From assembly GCF_029016285.1 (NCBI RefSeq), contig NZ_CP091976.1, positions 744,001-808,000 of the forward strand: a DNA stretch of 64,000 bases. Reading direction: 5' to 3'. The notes below the pieces were generated by a model, which saw only the letters and a program-made list of their open reading frames with translations, ran no database searches and was not told the origin of the DNA. Shown piece after piece: positions 53,669 to 62,732 of this stretch. The DNA comes from Vibrio sp. DW001. Its GTDB lineage: Bacteria; Pseudomonadota; Gammaproteobacteria; Enterobacterales; Vibrionaceae. Positions within the stretch are counted from its first letter, which is position 1. The number at the start of each line of letters is the position of its first letter. A program made the position numbers and the translations under genes.

Positions 53669-53862
53669 GAGGCCGTCTCCTTTTTCGCTCTAACGGTGCT
53701 GGCTTTCGTGTTGCTGGTCATCTGAGTCACTGACCCGTCTTTGATTCGACGTAGCCAATATGTATCACGCGGTTTTTCTTCCCCTTCGGCCTTGAGCGGC
53801 GTGCGGGTGTCGGGATCGCGCACCAGTAACCCTTGTTTTGGTTTTACTTTGAACGTTGCCAT
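53665..53862 (-). CDS. DUF2635 small phage protein (Mu gp38-like)
   Basis: A 65-residue protein: KVKPKQGLLVRDPDTRTPLK, then YWLRRIKDGSV. This is the compact pattern of DUF2635, which precedes the sheath in Mu-like phages. It overlaps the sheath gene by four bases and directly abuts the gpS-type gene. Function unknown. Confidence 0.82.
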   Translation of the reverse strand: MATFKVKPKQGLLVRDPDTRTPLKAEGEEKPRDTYWLRRIKDGSVTQMTSNTKASTVRAKKETAS

Positions 53863-54429
53863 TTAATTTCCCATCTCGGTTGTAAAGTGCTCGGCAGCCA
53901 TCGCCATCAATTCGCGCTCGAGCGCGGGCGTCCAGCCAATGAGTGTTCGCTTCGGCATTTTGTAATTGCGTTTTGTCGCGACGCCACCTTCCCATTGCCC
54001 TGTTTTGTTGTTGTAGAAACCGTTAACTCGGGTGGTAAATGAAATCTGCGCCCCTTCGTTATGCTCGGCCGCCATTCGGCCAGCCAGACCTTTAATACCC
54101 ACTTCAAAACTGTCATGTGTCACACTGGTGCGCAGCGCCTTACTAAAACCGAGCAACATGTTTTTATTGTTCACGGTATTGAGTGCGATCAGAGTGCGTT
54201 GATGTTTGTCACCATGCTTACCTCGGACTCCACGGCTAACCAATGACACCTTGCGCGTATTTCTCGGCTGATAAGGATTGTTCTCTATGTCTTTTTGAGC
54301 TCGTATCTGCGCGCGAAAGAACTGCCTGGCACGATTGGCCATGCGCTTGTTTAATTCAAACTTGTCACTGGCGGTAAGCACCAAAGCGTCGACCATCTGA
54401 GTCAATTGCTCAGGATTCGTTAGTTGCAT
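53863..54429 (-). CDS. Phage virion morphogenesis/tail completion protein (P2 gpS-like)
   Basis: A 188-residue basic protein beginning MQLTNPEQLTQMVDALVLTA, with RQFFRAQIRAQKDIENNPYQ, typical of the gpS/Mu gpG virion morphogenesis family. It acts in head-tail joining or tail completion. It overlaps the gpR-like gene by 10 bp. Confidence 0.82.
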   Translation of the reverse strand: MQLTNPEQLTQMVDALVLTASDKFELNKRMANRARQFFRAQIRAQKDIENNPYQPRNTRKVSLVSRGVRGKHGDKHQRTLIALNTVNNKNMLLGFSKALRTSVTHDSFEVGIKGLAGRMAAEHNEGAQISFTTRVNGFYNNKTGQWEGGVATKRNYKMPKRTLIGWTPALERELMAMAAEHFTTEMGN

Positions 54430-54890
54430 GGCAAGTCATCCAGATGCCCGACAAGGTAAACCAGTTCATTCAAATCTGCGGTATTAACGGTTGCTTCAAA
54501 TTCACTGATGCATTCATAACGCGAACCTTGTTGGTTCCAGTTACCTTGCGGGTTTTCTTTGAGCTCATAGCTTTCACGCAGGTCAATTTTCAATTTAATG
54601 TCGCACTTACCGCCATCGAGCAGCTCGGTCGCAAACGTTGGTGCTGGTAAGCCTTTTTCAAGGCGCTCTGGATCGAATCGGTTTAGCCAGTTGACCAGGT
54701 GCATAAACATAATATGTGGCGCCACTTTGGTGTTCTGGATAAACACTATCGCGGTGTATTCCAACTCATAGCCATCAACAAACGGCCCTTGCCCACAAAA
54801 CATGGCGCCATCTTCGGCCCATACGTCGAGGCTATGGGCATCGACTACATGTTGTTTGAATAGGTCAGTGAGACTTTGCAGCGCTTTCAT
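54420..54890 (-). CDS. Tail completion protein (P2 gpR-like)
   Basis: A 156-residue protein: YELEYTAIVFIQNTKVAPHI, FMHLVNWLNRFDPERLEKG, then CDIKLKIDLRESYELKENPQ. The order of hydrophobic, tryptophan and acidic blocks matches P2 gpR. It overlaps the gpL-like stop by a few bases and the gpS-like start by ten. It probably caps the tail for head joining. Confidence 0.8.
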   Translation of the reverse strand: MKALQSLTDLFKQHVVDAHSLDVWAEDGAMFCGQGPFVDGYELEYTAIVFIQNTKVAPHIMFMHLVNWLNRFDPERLEKGLPAPTFATELLDGGKCDIKLKIDLRESYELKENPQGNWNQQGSRYECISEFEATVNTADLNELVYLVGHLDDLPCN

Positions 54891-55339
54891 TACACCACCT
54901 CAAAACAGTAGGTCTCGCGGCCATTCAAAAGTAGGTCGATCGCCTGACGATATTGCACATCACAGTGCTGTTTTTTATGGGTTAATGCTTCTTGTCTGTC
55001 GGCCGCTTCTGCCGTGGCGTCCGTGCTCATTTGAATGCCGACTAATTCACTGGCCGTTAAGGCAAAGATGGCTTGTTTGTAGAGTGTGTTGGCCGAATCT
55101 TCATCACCAAACCGCTCTTGTGATAGTTCGCTCAGGGTCGAGTACGGCCTAATGGTGTCTTTCAGCTCTAGATGCACTTTGATACGTGACACTTTGGCCT
55201 GTTGAAGAATGCCAATCTCTGTCTCATTGCTAAGGAAATTAAACACAGATTGAAACTCTGAGAGTTTGAGCTCAGGGTACTTGCTTGTTGCTGGTAGAAC
55301 GGATGCAAAAGCTTCGTTTTTATTCCCGACAAATTCCAT
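54890..55339 (-). CDS. Head completion protein (P2 gpL-like)
   Basis: The start is ATG 55339 with an AAGGTG ribosome site (a GTG lies one codon upstream), giving 149 residues. The C-terminal half (YKQAIFALTASELVGIQMST, then YRQAIDLLLNGRETYCFEVV) follows P2 gpL. It stabilises the packaged head and offers the tail-joining surface. In P2, gene M lies between N and L; here 116 bp of noncoding sequence separates them. Confidence 0.8.
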   Translation of the reverse strand: MEFVGNKNEAFASVLPATSKYPELKLSEFQSVFNFLSNETEIGILQQAKVSRIKVHLELKDTIRPYSTLSELSQERFGDEDSANTLYKQAIFALTASELVGIQMSTDATAEAADRQEALTHKKQHCDVQYRQAIDLLLNGRETYCFEVV

Positions 55340-55458
55340 CACGGCACCTTAATAAATAATCTGGAGAACGCAGGCAACACACGCAAATAACAGTGAAAAC
55401 CGAGGCTTTGCTGAGAATGCGATAGTGCCTGCATTGGGGGGGTGTTAATGGCGTGTGG

Positions 55459-56493
55459 TTATACCCACGCACCTTCAATCCAAAGCTTGACGTTTTTAAA
55501 CTCGATGGCTGCCGCTTTACCCAGCTCTTCAAGAACGTAAGCGATGTTCATTGACTCGAAGTTTTCAATCTGGTCTTTTTCTTCATTTTTCTTACCAGCA
55601 GAGCGACGAACCGACCCTTCTTGGATGTAGATAGACAAGTTATCGTAGCTAGTCACCATAAGACCAGTTGATGGGAAGCCCGGTACTTTTACCGCAGGTA
55701 GGCCACCATAAGTACCAATGACCTGCAGCTCTTGGATCTTGCCTTTTTCGCTTGGCGTGTTGCCATGTGCTTCGTAGAATTTGGCTTTGTCATAAGCCAA
55801 TAGGTCTGAGCCGATGATAGCGATTAAGTTTGCATCGTTTTCACATGCATCGTGTAATAGGTTCTTGGTTTCCAATACCGCAAGATCTAAGTTGATGAAA
55901 TCACCCGCTTCACCAATTCGAATCTCGTTCTCAACTTTACCTCGAGTAATGAGTCGGTCAGCATTGTCAGCACGCATCGCTTGGTACCAGCCTTTGTTGA
56001 CGTCTTCACCATTCGGATTGGCTTGTGCATCTGTATTGGTTGCCACACTTTCGCCATACCAGCCAATGGTAATTTTATTGGCGTCAATTTGTTCACGTGT
56101 ATGGGATGAAATGATGCTACTGAATCGCTTGTCATGTGCCCACGCATCCAGTTTGGCGTAGCGTATGGCCGTATCGAAGTTAGTCTGTTCACACATGTAC
56201 GGCATTGTGCCCATGCTTGAATGGTCTTTCGGCGTACGTTTACCCGCTCCAGAGGTATCAGTACGACTGGCAATCATACCTGTGACACCAAGGCCAATCG
56301 ATTCACCTTTCTGGTTCTTCACTGAAATGACGTTTATCATTTTAAGAAACCAGTTTTTCTCACGCATCTGAGCAATGATTTTCTGCGTCCCGTTGGGGGT
56401 TACATTAAATTTTTCTGTCGCATCATCCACGTCGTTTTGTGCCGCGACTTGTTTAACGTAAGCATTAAGCTTTACTTGGGTATTCTTTTGCAT
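55459..56493 (-). CDS. Major capsid protein (P2 gpN-type)
   Basis: A 344-residue capsid subunit (P2 gpN 357). The N-terminus TQVKLNAYVKQVAAQNDVDD with KFNVTPNGTQKIIAQMREKN is typical. The N-terminal arm is normally trimmed by the gpO protease. The HK97-fold core follows (GDFINLDLAVLETKNLLHDA; GGLPAVKVPGFPSTGLMVTS). It lies 42 bp downstream of the scaffold-protease gene. Confidence 0.92.
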   Translation of the reverse strand: MQKNTQVKLNAYVKQVAAQNDVDDATEKFNVTPNGTQKIIAQMREKNWFLKMINVISVKNQKGESIGLGVTGMIASRTDTSGAGKRTPKDHSSMGTMPYMCEQTNFDTAIRYAKLDAWAHDKRFSSIISSHTREQIDANKITIGWYGESVATNTDAQANPNGEDVNKGWYQAMRADNADRLITRGKVENEIRIGEAGDFINLDLAVLETKNLLHDACENDANLIAIIGSDLLAYDKAKFYEAHGNTPSEKGKIQELQVIGTYGGLPAVKVPGFPSTGLMVTSYDNLSIYIQEGSVRRSAGKKNEEKDQIENFESMNIAYVLEELGKAAAIEFKNVKLWIEGAWV

Positions 56494-56535
56494 GTGTCTA
56501 CCTTTAAAAATCGGTTATTGCCTTAACGAAAAGAC

Positions 56536-57369
56536 TTACAAATAAGCGTCGTCTTCGCCGCCTTGACCCGCGAGCTGGCGAGCATCTTCGTCGGTGATTT
56601 TGCTTAGCTTTTCGGTCAAGTCGGTCATTTGAGTAGAAAGCAGGTCAACCTTGCCAGTAAGCTCGGTTACTTGCGTGTTTTCATCGCCTTTAGGCTCATC
56701 ACCTTTTGGCTCGGAAGCGTCTTCTTTATCTTGCTTCGATAATTGTGTGATGAGCACACCAAGGTTGCTGTTCAGCTCTTTGTTTTGTTCAACGCTTTGC
56801 TTGAGTAGTTCTTCTGTTTCTTTACTCATGTCTTCTGATTCCTCTTGTTGAGAAAGCTGCTCTATGGATTTTTCACCTTTGAGCCAGCTTTTAAATTTGT
56901 TGAACATCGAGGTTTCATCCTCGGTACTCTGTAAAGAGAACTGTTCAGGTTTGATGGGGAAGTTTGTATTTACATAAATCTTGTCTTCATCTTTGCCAGA
57001 AAGGTGAATTTGCGTTGTTCCTAACGAGGCAGGTTTGTCCGTCAGCGCTAAACCTGTGAGGTAGGCTTTTTCCGTATCTGAGAACTTCTCAATGTATTCG
57101 CATGAGGTATGCAGTAGTTGCCCTTGTTCAACGGCTCGAAGTAGCATTGAGTTTGGTTTAATTACGGCAAATAGCTTGTCTTCTCTCTTTTCTAGCGATT
57201 GCACCGAGCCAAACTTATAGCTCCAATCGTAATGCTCTTCATTGATTCGAGCGGTGTAAATATCGGTGCTATACGTTTCTGCAATCTCGTCAATGAGTTT
57301 TTGCTCTATAACACGTCCATCTACCGTGGTGCCTGCCTGTAAAATACAAATGGGCTCTGATTGAAACAT
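56536..57369 (-). CDS. Scaffold/capsid maturation protease (P2 gpO-type)
   Basis: A 277-residue protein (P2 gpO 284). The N-terminal serine protease has a likely triad of Asp17, His46 (EEHYDW) and Ser89 (HTSCEY). The C-terminal third is acidic coiled coil (SQQEESEDMSKETEELLKQS; LTGKVDLLSTQMTDLTEKLS), the scaffold. It assembles with gpN and is removed before packaging. It is divergent from the terminase gene, as in P2; the 135-bp gap should hold both late promoters, though I see no TGT-N12-ACA Ogr site. Confidence 0.88.
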   Translation of the reverse strand: MFQSEPICILQAGTTVDGRVIEQKLIDEIAETYSTDIYTARINEEHYDWSYKFGSVQSLEKREDKLFAVIKPNSMLLRAVEQGQLLHTSCEYIEKFSDTEKAYLTGLALTDKPASLGTTQIHLSGKDEDKIYVNTNFPIKPEQFSLQSTEDETSMFNKFKSWLKGEKSIEQLSQQEESEDMSKETEELLKQSVEQNKELNSNLGVLITQLSKQDKEDASEPKGDEPKGDENTQVTELTGKVDLLSTQMTDLTEKLSKITDEDARQLAGQGGEDDAYL

Positions 57370-57504
57370 ACCGTTTTCTCTTCTAAATCTGATGATGCCA
57401 ATTTAGCGAATACCCTTACCTTTTTGTATTCATACTGATTCTAGAAGTTGGATATAGAAACGGTGCAAGCTGAGTAATTTCAACGCCTGTAGCACTATGC
57501 CGTT

Positions 57505-59262
57505 ATGAATACGAATGTTGTCACACCATCAAACGAGCCAATGTATACCGCCGCCCAAACGCAGGCGTTTAATCTCTATTTACGTCAACACAAAATCGCC
57601 GAAGTAGCGAAGAATGTGAACGTCTCTCCCAGAACGATTCAAAAATGGATTGCTAAGTTTGGTTGGAAAGAGATGCGGGACGATGCGCCTGTTGAGCTGA
57701 TGTTGCGCCAACGTATTGCTTATCTAATGTGGGTTGATCACAAGCACGAGGCTCAGCTCAAAGAGTTGGAGTTGCTGCTTGAACAAAAGCGCAAGCGAGA
57801 TGATGCGGATAACAGGCGGAATGCGGCAAGTTATCGCAATGGTGACAACAAGCGAGGCAGAAAACCGAATAAAGTAAAAAATGATGTTTCGCACATCACC
57901 AAAGAAATGTTGGACGAATACCGCGAAAAACTTTTCTTCCCATACCAGAAAGAGATTCATGACCATAAATTAAATGATGAGATCAACGAAACTCGTTTTT
58001 ATCTTAAATCACGGCAAATCGGTCTTACTTTCTATTTCGCCTTTGAAGCATTCGAGGACGCGGTGCTCAATGGTGATAATCAAGTATTTATCTCAGCATC
58101 TAAAAAACAGGCGTATATATTCAAAAACTACATCCGTAAGTTTGCACTTGAGATAGGTGACATAGACCTAAAGGGTAAAGACGACCTTACACTCAGCAAT
58201 GGTGCTAGCTTGGGCTTTATGTCGACCAACGCAGCAACCTCTCAGGGCTTTAACGGCCATATGTATTGGGATGAAGTATTTTGGATACCTCGCTTTGCAG
58301 AATTAGATGATTACGCGGGCGGTATGTCCATCCAATCGAAGTACCGAACGACCTATATTTCGACACCATCAACGATAGCGCACGAAGCGTATCCCAAATG
58401 GCGGGGCAAAAAAGAGCTAAAAATCGACCTTAGCCATGAGTCCTTAAAAAATGGGCAACTGGGTGCGGACTTTATATTTCGTCAAATGATCACCGTGGAT
58501 GATGCAATTGCTAAAGGGGCAACCTTCTTTAGTATGGATAAACTCAAGCGAAAATATCCGGTTAAAGAGGTGTTTAATAACCTACTACGATGCTTATTTT
58601 TGGATGACTCCGCGTCTATATTCTCGCTCAAATCACTACTGGCTTGTAAAACAGATATCGACAACTGGACAGACGTTGACCATAACAAAGCTCGTCCTGT
58701 CAGTGATGCCGAAGTGTTGGTTGGTTATGACCCAAGAGGCGGCGGTCAAGGTGAAGGCTCTGATGATGCGGGTCTGGTTGTTTCACTTAAACCGAAACGT
58801 AAAGGCGGCGTATTTCGCTTTATTGAGCGGGTTCGGCTGAAAGGGTCAAGCTACGAAGACCAGGCGCAAGCTATCAAAGGCATCACCGAAAAATACAATG
58901 TGGTCTACATGGCCATGGACGTCAGTGGCGTAGGCTCGGCGGTTGCCGAATTAGTACGTAAGTTTTATCCGGGCCTTGAAGAGCTAGATTACTCACCAGA
59001 AATGAAGCGAATGATGGTCTATAAGGCGCGCGAAATCATTAACGATGGTCGATTGCAGTTTGATGGCGAGTGGGATGATCTGGTGCACTCGTTCTTGATG
59101 ATACGCCAGCAAACCACCAAAGCCAGTAACCAGATAACCTTTATTTCTAACCGAAGCAAGATAGGCTCTCACGCTGACCTTGCTTGGGCTTCGATGCACG
59201 TGATGCGTTGGGAGCCGATTGATATTCATAATGAAGACGATACGACCGTAGCGTTTTTCTAA
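57505..59262 (+). CDS. Terminase large subunit (P2 gpP-type)
   Basis: A 585-residue packaging ATPase/nuclease. An N-terminal helix-turn-helix (HKIAEVAKNVNVSPRTIQKW) precedes the ATPase: LKSRQIGLTFYFAFEA (adenine/Walker A region) and GHMYWDEVFWIPRFAEL (Walker B with catalytic Glu). The RNase H-like nuclease has GYDPRGGGQGEGSDDAGLVV and AMDVSGVGSAVAELV. It starts at ATG 57505 with weak ribosome-site support and is followed ten bases later by the portal gene. Confidence 0.92.
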   Translation: MNTNVVTPSNEPMYTAAQTQAFNLYLRQHKIAEVAKNVNVSPRTIQKWIAKFGWKEMRDDAPVELMLRQRIAYLMWVDHKHEAQLKELELLLEQKRKRDDADNRRNAASYRNGDNKRGRKPNKVKNDVSHITKEMLDEYREKLFFPYQKEIHDHKLNDEINETRFYLKSRQIGLTFYFAFEAFEDAVLNGDNQVFISASKKQAYIFKNYIRKFALEIGDIDLKGKDDLTLSNGASLGFMSTNAATSQGFNGHMYWDEVFWIPRFAELDDYAGGMSIQSKYRTTYISTPSTIAHEAYPKWRGKKELKIDLSHESLKNGQLGADFIFRQMITVDDAIAKGATFFSMDKLKRKYPVKEVFNNLLRCLFLDDSASIFSLKSLLACKTDIDNWTDVDHNKARPVSDAEVLVGYDPRGGGQGEGSDDAGLVVSLKPKRKGGVFRFIERVRLKGSSYEDQAQAIKGITEKYNVVYMAMDVSGVGSAVAELVRKFYPGLEELDYSPEMKRMMVYKAREIINDGRLQFDGEWDDLVHSFLMIRQQTTKASNQITFISNRSKIGSHADLAWASMHVMRWEPIDIHNEDDTTVAFF

Positions 59263-59272
59263 GAGAGGCAAA

Positions 59273-60241
59273 GTGATCGATCTTGAATTTTCCAACCCTG
59301 TGAGTGTGATGAATAGCGACATTCTCAGTTATCTTGAAGTGGCGCTCATTGACGGTTTATATGAGCCACCGATAGCATTGGATACCTTGGCGAAGGCGTT
59401 GCGCGTAAACCCCATGCATTCCAGCGCCATCGAGTTTAAGCGAAATACATTGGCCTATGCGGTATCGGTTAATGAGATTTTGTCTCGTCGTGATCTAAAA
59501 CGTTTTATCCAGGACTACCTTACCTTTGGTAATGGCTACTTTCAGGTGGTGCGCAACCTTCTTGGCCATGTTGTACAAATTAAACACCTTCCTGCGTTGT
59601 ATATGCGTAGGCGTGAGGATTTGGGTTACAGTTACAAGCCAAGAGCGTATGACGATGACGGGCGAATTAATTTTAAACGTGATCAAGTTTTTCATCTGGC
59701 TGAATATGATATTGCTCAAGAGATTTATGGTATGCCGCAGCATGTGAGTGGGCTTACCTCGATTTGGCTAAATGATGATGCGACCTTGTTTCGTCGCCAA
59801 TATTATCGGAATGGCTCTCATGCGGGTTACTTATTGTATATGAACGAGCCAAAAATGACGGAAGATACCGAGAAGGATATTCGCAATAAACTTACCGCAA
59901 AAGAAGGTATGGCGTTCAAGAACCTGTTTGTGAATAGCAGAGGTAAAGACTCAAAAGCACCTGAGCTGAAACCGATTGGACAGGTTGAAGCTAAAGACGC
60001 GTTTAAAGATGTAATGAACCAAACCACCAATGATGTGCTTTCCCTTCACCGCGTTCCACTAGAGTTAATGAGCGTAAGGCGTGAAGGCATTACGGCTAGC
60101 CTTGATTTAAGCAAAGTCGACCGTATCTTCCATAAGAATGAATTGTTGCCGCTGATTGATTCGCTTTGTGAATTGAATGAATTTGTGGGGCTGGATGTTA
60201 TTGGGGCAAATGAGTATGAGGGGTTGGAGTCAGTAACTTAG
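59273..60241 (+). CDS. Portal protein (P2 gpQ-type)
   Basis: A 322-residue portal subunit (P2 gpQ 344) from GTG 59273 with an AGAGAGG site. Landmarks are RDLKRFIQDYLTFGNGYFQV, GLTSIWLNDDATLFRRQYYR, and NQTTNDVLSLHRVPLELMSV. It forms the twelve-fold ring for DNA passage and tail attachment. No other phage gene follows on this strand; the cargo reductase begins 250 bp later. Confidence 0.9.
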   Translation: MIDLEFSNPVSVMNSDILSYLEVALIDGLYEPPIALDTLAKALRVNPMHSSAIEFKRNTLAYAVSVNEILSRRDLKRFIQDYLTFGNGYFQVVRNLLGHVVQIKHLPALYMRRREDLGYSYKPRAYDDDGRINFKRDQVFHLAEYDIAQEIYGMPQHVSGLTSIWLNDDATLFRRQYYRNGSHAGYLLYMNEPKMTEDTEKDIRNKLTAKEGMAFKNLFVNSRGKDSKAPELKPIGQVEAKDAFKDVMNQTTNDVLSLHRVPLELMSVRREGITASLDLSKVDRIFHKNELLPLIDSLCELNEFVGLDVIGANEYEGLESVT

Positions 60242-60398
60242 TTGGGTTAAGAACGAGCTGGTTAGGCTAAAATCAGCTTTAGCTCGTTTCTAAGAAGCTT
60301 TTGGACAGAACCTTCTTAGCGGATCTACTGAACAAACTCACTTGTGGACATTTCTTTGTTAACCAGTCTATGAAATACTCGTGCTCGAATTTAGTTTA

Positions 60399-60426
60399 TA
60401 CAGTCAAAGATTCTTCTTTGACTGTA
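60399..60426. repeat. Perfect 12-bp hairpin downstream of portal gene
   Basis: TACAGTCAAAGA (60399-60410) pairs with TCTTTGACTGTA (60415-60426) around a four-base loop. It lacks a T run. It may end the terminase-portal transcript or act as a boundary of the inserted cargo gene. The remaining bases of 60242-60490 show nothing convincing. Confidence 0.7.
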
Positions 60427-60490
60427 AACGAGTGGCTAGGTCACCTTATCAACAGCAACACTTTTCATAAAATTTTTAAGTAATCTATAC

Positions 60491-61480
60491 ATGACAAATA
60501 TTGAGCGAAATATACGAGTTAACCAAATTTGCTTTGGACATCCCCAAAGCTCACTGAAACTAGAAAATGTTCCATTAGGTACTCTTATTGAAGGTTTAGT
60601 TCGAGTTCGAATCGAAGCAACCAACATTAATCCTAGTGATTTATTATCTATTCGTGGTATCGGTCAATATAGACATAACCACCGAACACCTAGGGTTCCA
60701 GGGTTTGAAGCCGTTGGAACAGTGGTTGAGTCTAATCAAACGGAATTTATATCTGGTCAACGAGTTGTCGTGGCAACAAGTGGAACGTGGCAGAAGTATA
60801 TTGATGTATTACCCGAGAATCTTTTCCACATTCCCCTGACATTGGAAAGTGGTTATGCATGTCAGCTATATATTAATGCGTTGACAGCTTGGGTTCTTAC
60901 TACGGAAATTGCCCAACTGACAAGAAAAGACGTAGTTATTATCAATGCTGGTAGCTCTGCAATAGGCAAGATCTTCGCTCAATTATCCGCATCACTAGGA
61001 TTTACTCTGGTTGTTGTAACCTCTAAACCAGAAGGCTACCCCTACTCTGTCGCCCACGTGTTAGATGCAAGAGATGACTTATTGTCCCAAATTCAAAAGA
61101 TTGGCGTACCCAAACCAAACTTGGCTTTTGATGCTATTGGCGGTAAAGCGGGAACTGAGCTCGTTAAAACAGTCTGTAAGCAGGGACGTTATATCAACTA
61201 TGGCACCCTCTCTCTCGAGTTTTATGAACCTATATTTTTCGAGTGCATTAAACGTCAGAGTATTGATTTTAGTACATTTTTCTTACGGTTCTGGGAGGAT
61301 TCGGTCGGAAGAGATATTCGTCAAGGTAAGTTTAAGGTGATGTTAGACCATTTCATTGAGAACCAAGTACAGCTAGATGTGGATCGCTATGTTCCCTTAG
61401 ATAGCGTTCTATCAGCGATTGAACATATTGAATCTGAGTCAAAATCTTTAAACGGAAAGATCATTTTGACTGTCGAGTAA
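60491..61480 (+). CDS. MDR-family zinc-independent reductase, prophage cargo gene
   Basis: A 329-residue medium-chain dehydrogenase/reductase. The N-terminal GroES-like fold (TNINPSDLLSIRGIGQY; PRVPGFEAVGTVVES) precedes the Rossmann domain (VVIINAGSSAIGKIFAQLSA). No zinc-binding cysteines are present. The pattern fits quinone oxidoreductases or mitochondrial-type trans-2-enoyl-thioester reductases (MECR/ETR1). It is a metabolic gene of non-virion type between portal and lysis genes, in opposite orientation to the latter, so it is probably a moron. Its base composition looks more AT-rich than its neighbours by eye. Confidence 0.85.
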   Translation: MTNIERNIRVNQICFGHPQSSLKLENVPLGTLIEGLVRVRIEATNINPSDLLSIRGIGQYRHNHRTPRVPGFEAVGTVVESNQTEFISGQRVVVATSGTWQKYIDVLPENLFHIPLTLESGYACQLYINALTAWVLTTEIAQLTRKDVVIINAGSSAIGKIFAQLSASLGFTLVVVTSKPEGYPYSVAHVLDARDDLLSQIQKIGVPKPNLAFDAIGGKAGTELVKTVCKQGRYINYGTLSLEFYEPIFFECIKRQSIDFSTFFLRFWEDSVGRDIRQGKFKVMLDHFIENQVQLDVDRYVPLDSVLSAIEHIESESKSLNGKIILTVE

Positions 61481-61671
61481 GCCAAAATGTGATGGTTTGA
61501 GACTGTTTGTCCTGAACCATTCGTAACCATAATAGTTAATTGAGAAATAGCTCATTGAAGTATCGTACTCAAACTGGCTAGCCATGAATCACAACTTTCC
61601 TAGCAAGCTTCGGGGCAGAAATGTGCTTGCTAAAGCCTAGCACACTTCTAAATCATAGAGGGGTAAGGTTC

Positions 61672-62205
61672 TTATTCTGTGGGATAACCCGGTAACTGAG
61701 CTTTAATCCATGTTTGCAAGGATTGGAGCTTTTTCGCATTTTCCCCACATGTTTTCAGATTGTTTACATCTTCCGCTAAGACTTCGACGTCTTGTTGGTA
61801 GGGTGTTGAGCTTCGAGTGGTTTGGGCGGAGTCATTAGGAACGGTGGCGGGTTGGAAAATACCGATTGTTCTATTATGCGCTCGCACTGCGTCGGCGCGG
61901 ATGCGCAGCCAGTGAGCGTCAGTAGCAACACACTGCTTGTCATTATTGGCTTGAGCATATTTGATCACCTCTTTTTCAATGGTTCGGTATTGAATATTTA
62001 CAATGGGCTCTTGGTTGGCGAGCTCGACGGCCAATACATAAGCCTCGTCTTGTTTCTGCTCTAACTTATCCAGTAGCTTATTTTGTGCGACTTGATTGGC
62101 GCGCTCGTTACTGGTTGCGCCGTAGTCGTAAGAGAAATACGAAGTAAGCGCAAGCAAAAGTATGGCGCCCAACGCTTTGGCTAAAGTAAGGTATTTAGTA
62201 ACCAT
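61672..62205 (-). CDS. Rz-like i-spanin
   Basis: A 177-residue inner-membrane spanin. An N-terminal signal anchor (LAKALGAILLLALTSYFSY) precedes a periplasmic coiled coil (about 30-90, RANQVAQNKLLDKLEQKQDE) and a globular C-terminus. It links the inner membrane to the outer-membrane lipoprotein Rz1 to fuse membranes in the last lysis step. It overlaps the endolysin stop by 11 bp, and Rz1 is embedded within it in another frame. Confidence 0.82.
   Translation of the reverse strand: MVTKYLTLAKALGAILLLALTSYFSYDYGATSNERANQVAQNKLLDKLEQKQDEAYVLAVELANQEPIVNIQYRTIEKEVIKYAQANNDKQCVATDAHWLRIRADAVRAHNRTIGIFQPATVPNDSAQTTRSSTPYQQDVEVLAEDVNNLKTCGENAKKLQSLQTWIKAQLPGYPTE
61776..61958 (-). CDS. Rz1-like o-spanin lipoprotein, embedded in Rz
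   Basis: A 60-residue lipoprotein wholly inside the Rz gene in a different frame. It has a hydrophobic signal with lipobox LTGC (SVLLLTLTGCASAPTQC) and a Pro-rich mature part (SNPPPFLMTPPKPLEAQ), the typical embedded Rz1 layout. Mature Cys would be lipid-modified and placed in the outer membrane. Confidence 0.85.
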   Translation of the reverse strand: MLKPIMTSSVLLLTLTGCASAPTQCERIIEQSVFSNPPPFLMTPPKPLEAQHPTNKTSKS

Positions 62206-62731
62206 TCAAGCAGACCTCGCGTTCTGTCTGGCGCCTTTTCACAATACCGGCGCAATTGCTTTTATTTACCCTGCAATTTTTGCCGTTTACGTACACCCAC
62301 CGTAAGTACTCATTGCAGGCTTGTTTGTTTTGCCCTGCGTTAAATTTTTTAAGCAGTGTTGAACGTTTGAAGTTGCCCGCGCCCAGGTTAAACACAAAAC
62401 TCACCATCATATCGAATTCGCCTTGACTGGCTTGCTTAGTGATGGCCTTTGTCACCACTTTTTCAGCGATGGCCACATCTTGAATGAAATAGTCGGCCGC
62501 TTGTTCTAGGGTGACTTTCGCGTTCTTTTTTATCCCTTCGGTATGGCCGAGACCTGCCGTCCATTTATCGGCGGAGCATTGATAAGCGGCGAGTCGACAC
62601 CCCTCTTGATTAGCAACATGAGCTAACCCTTGTTCACTGGTTTTTAGAACGGTTGATTGACCAAACACAATGGCCAGAACGGCCATGACAGAGCATACCG
62701 TACTGGAGATGACCTTTTGTTTCATGCCCAT
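62195..62731 (-). CDS. SAR endolysin, GH24 lysozyme (R21-type)
   Basis: The start is ATG 62731 with AGGA eight bases before it, giving 178 residues. The open frame extends five codons upstream. The uncleaved hydrophobic N-terminus (VISSTVCSVMAVLAIVFGQ) is a signal-arrest-release segment. The catalytic triad has the E-8-C-5-T spacing of lysozyme R21: EGCRLAAYQCSADKWT. The SAR Cys may control activation by disulfide exchange with the active-site Cys. It hydrolyses peptidoglycan after release from the membrane. Confidence 0.9.
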   Translation of the reverse strand: MGMKQKVISSTVCSVMAVLAIVFGQSTVLKTSEQGLAHVANQEGCRLAAYQCSADKWTAGLGHTEGIKKNAKVTLEQAADYFIQDVAIAEKVVTKAITKQASQGEFDMMVSFVFNLGAGNFKRSTLLKKFNAGQNKQACNEYLRWVYVNGKNCRVNKSNCAGIVKRRQTEREVCLNGY

Positions 62732-62732
62732 G

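Noticed and set aside
57370..57504. Search for Ogr-type TGT-N12-ACA late promoter sites between O and P genes
   Set aside because: No ACA partner in the interval, so no such site can be claimed.
60301..60483. 60-residue frame between portal and cargo gene
   Set aside because: No ribosome site and no family; it runs through a perfect hairpin.
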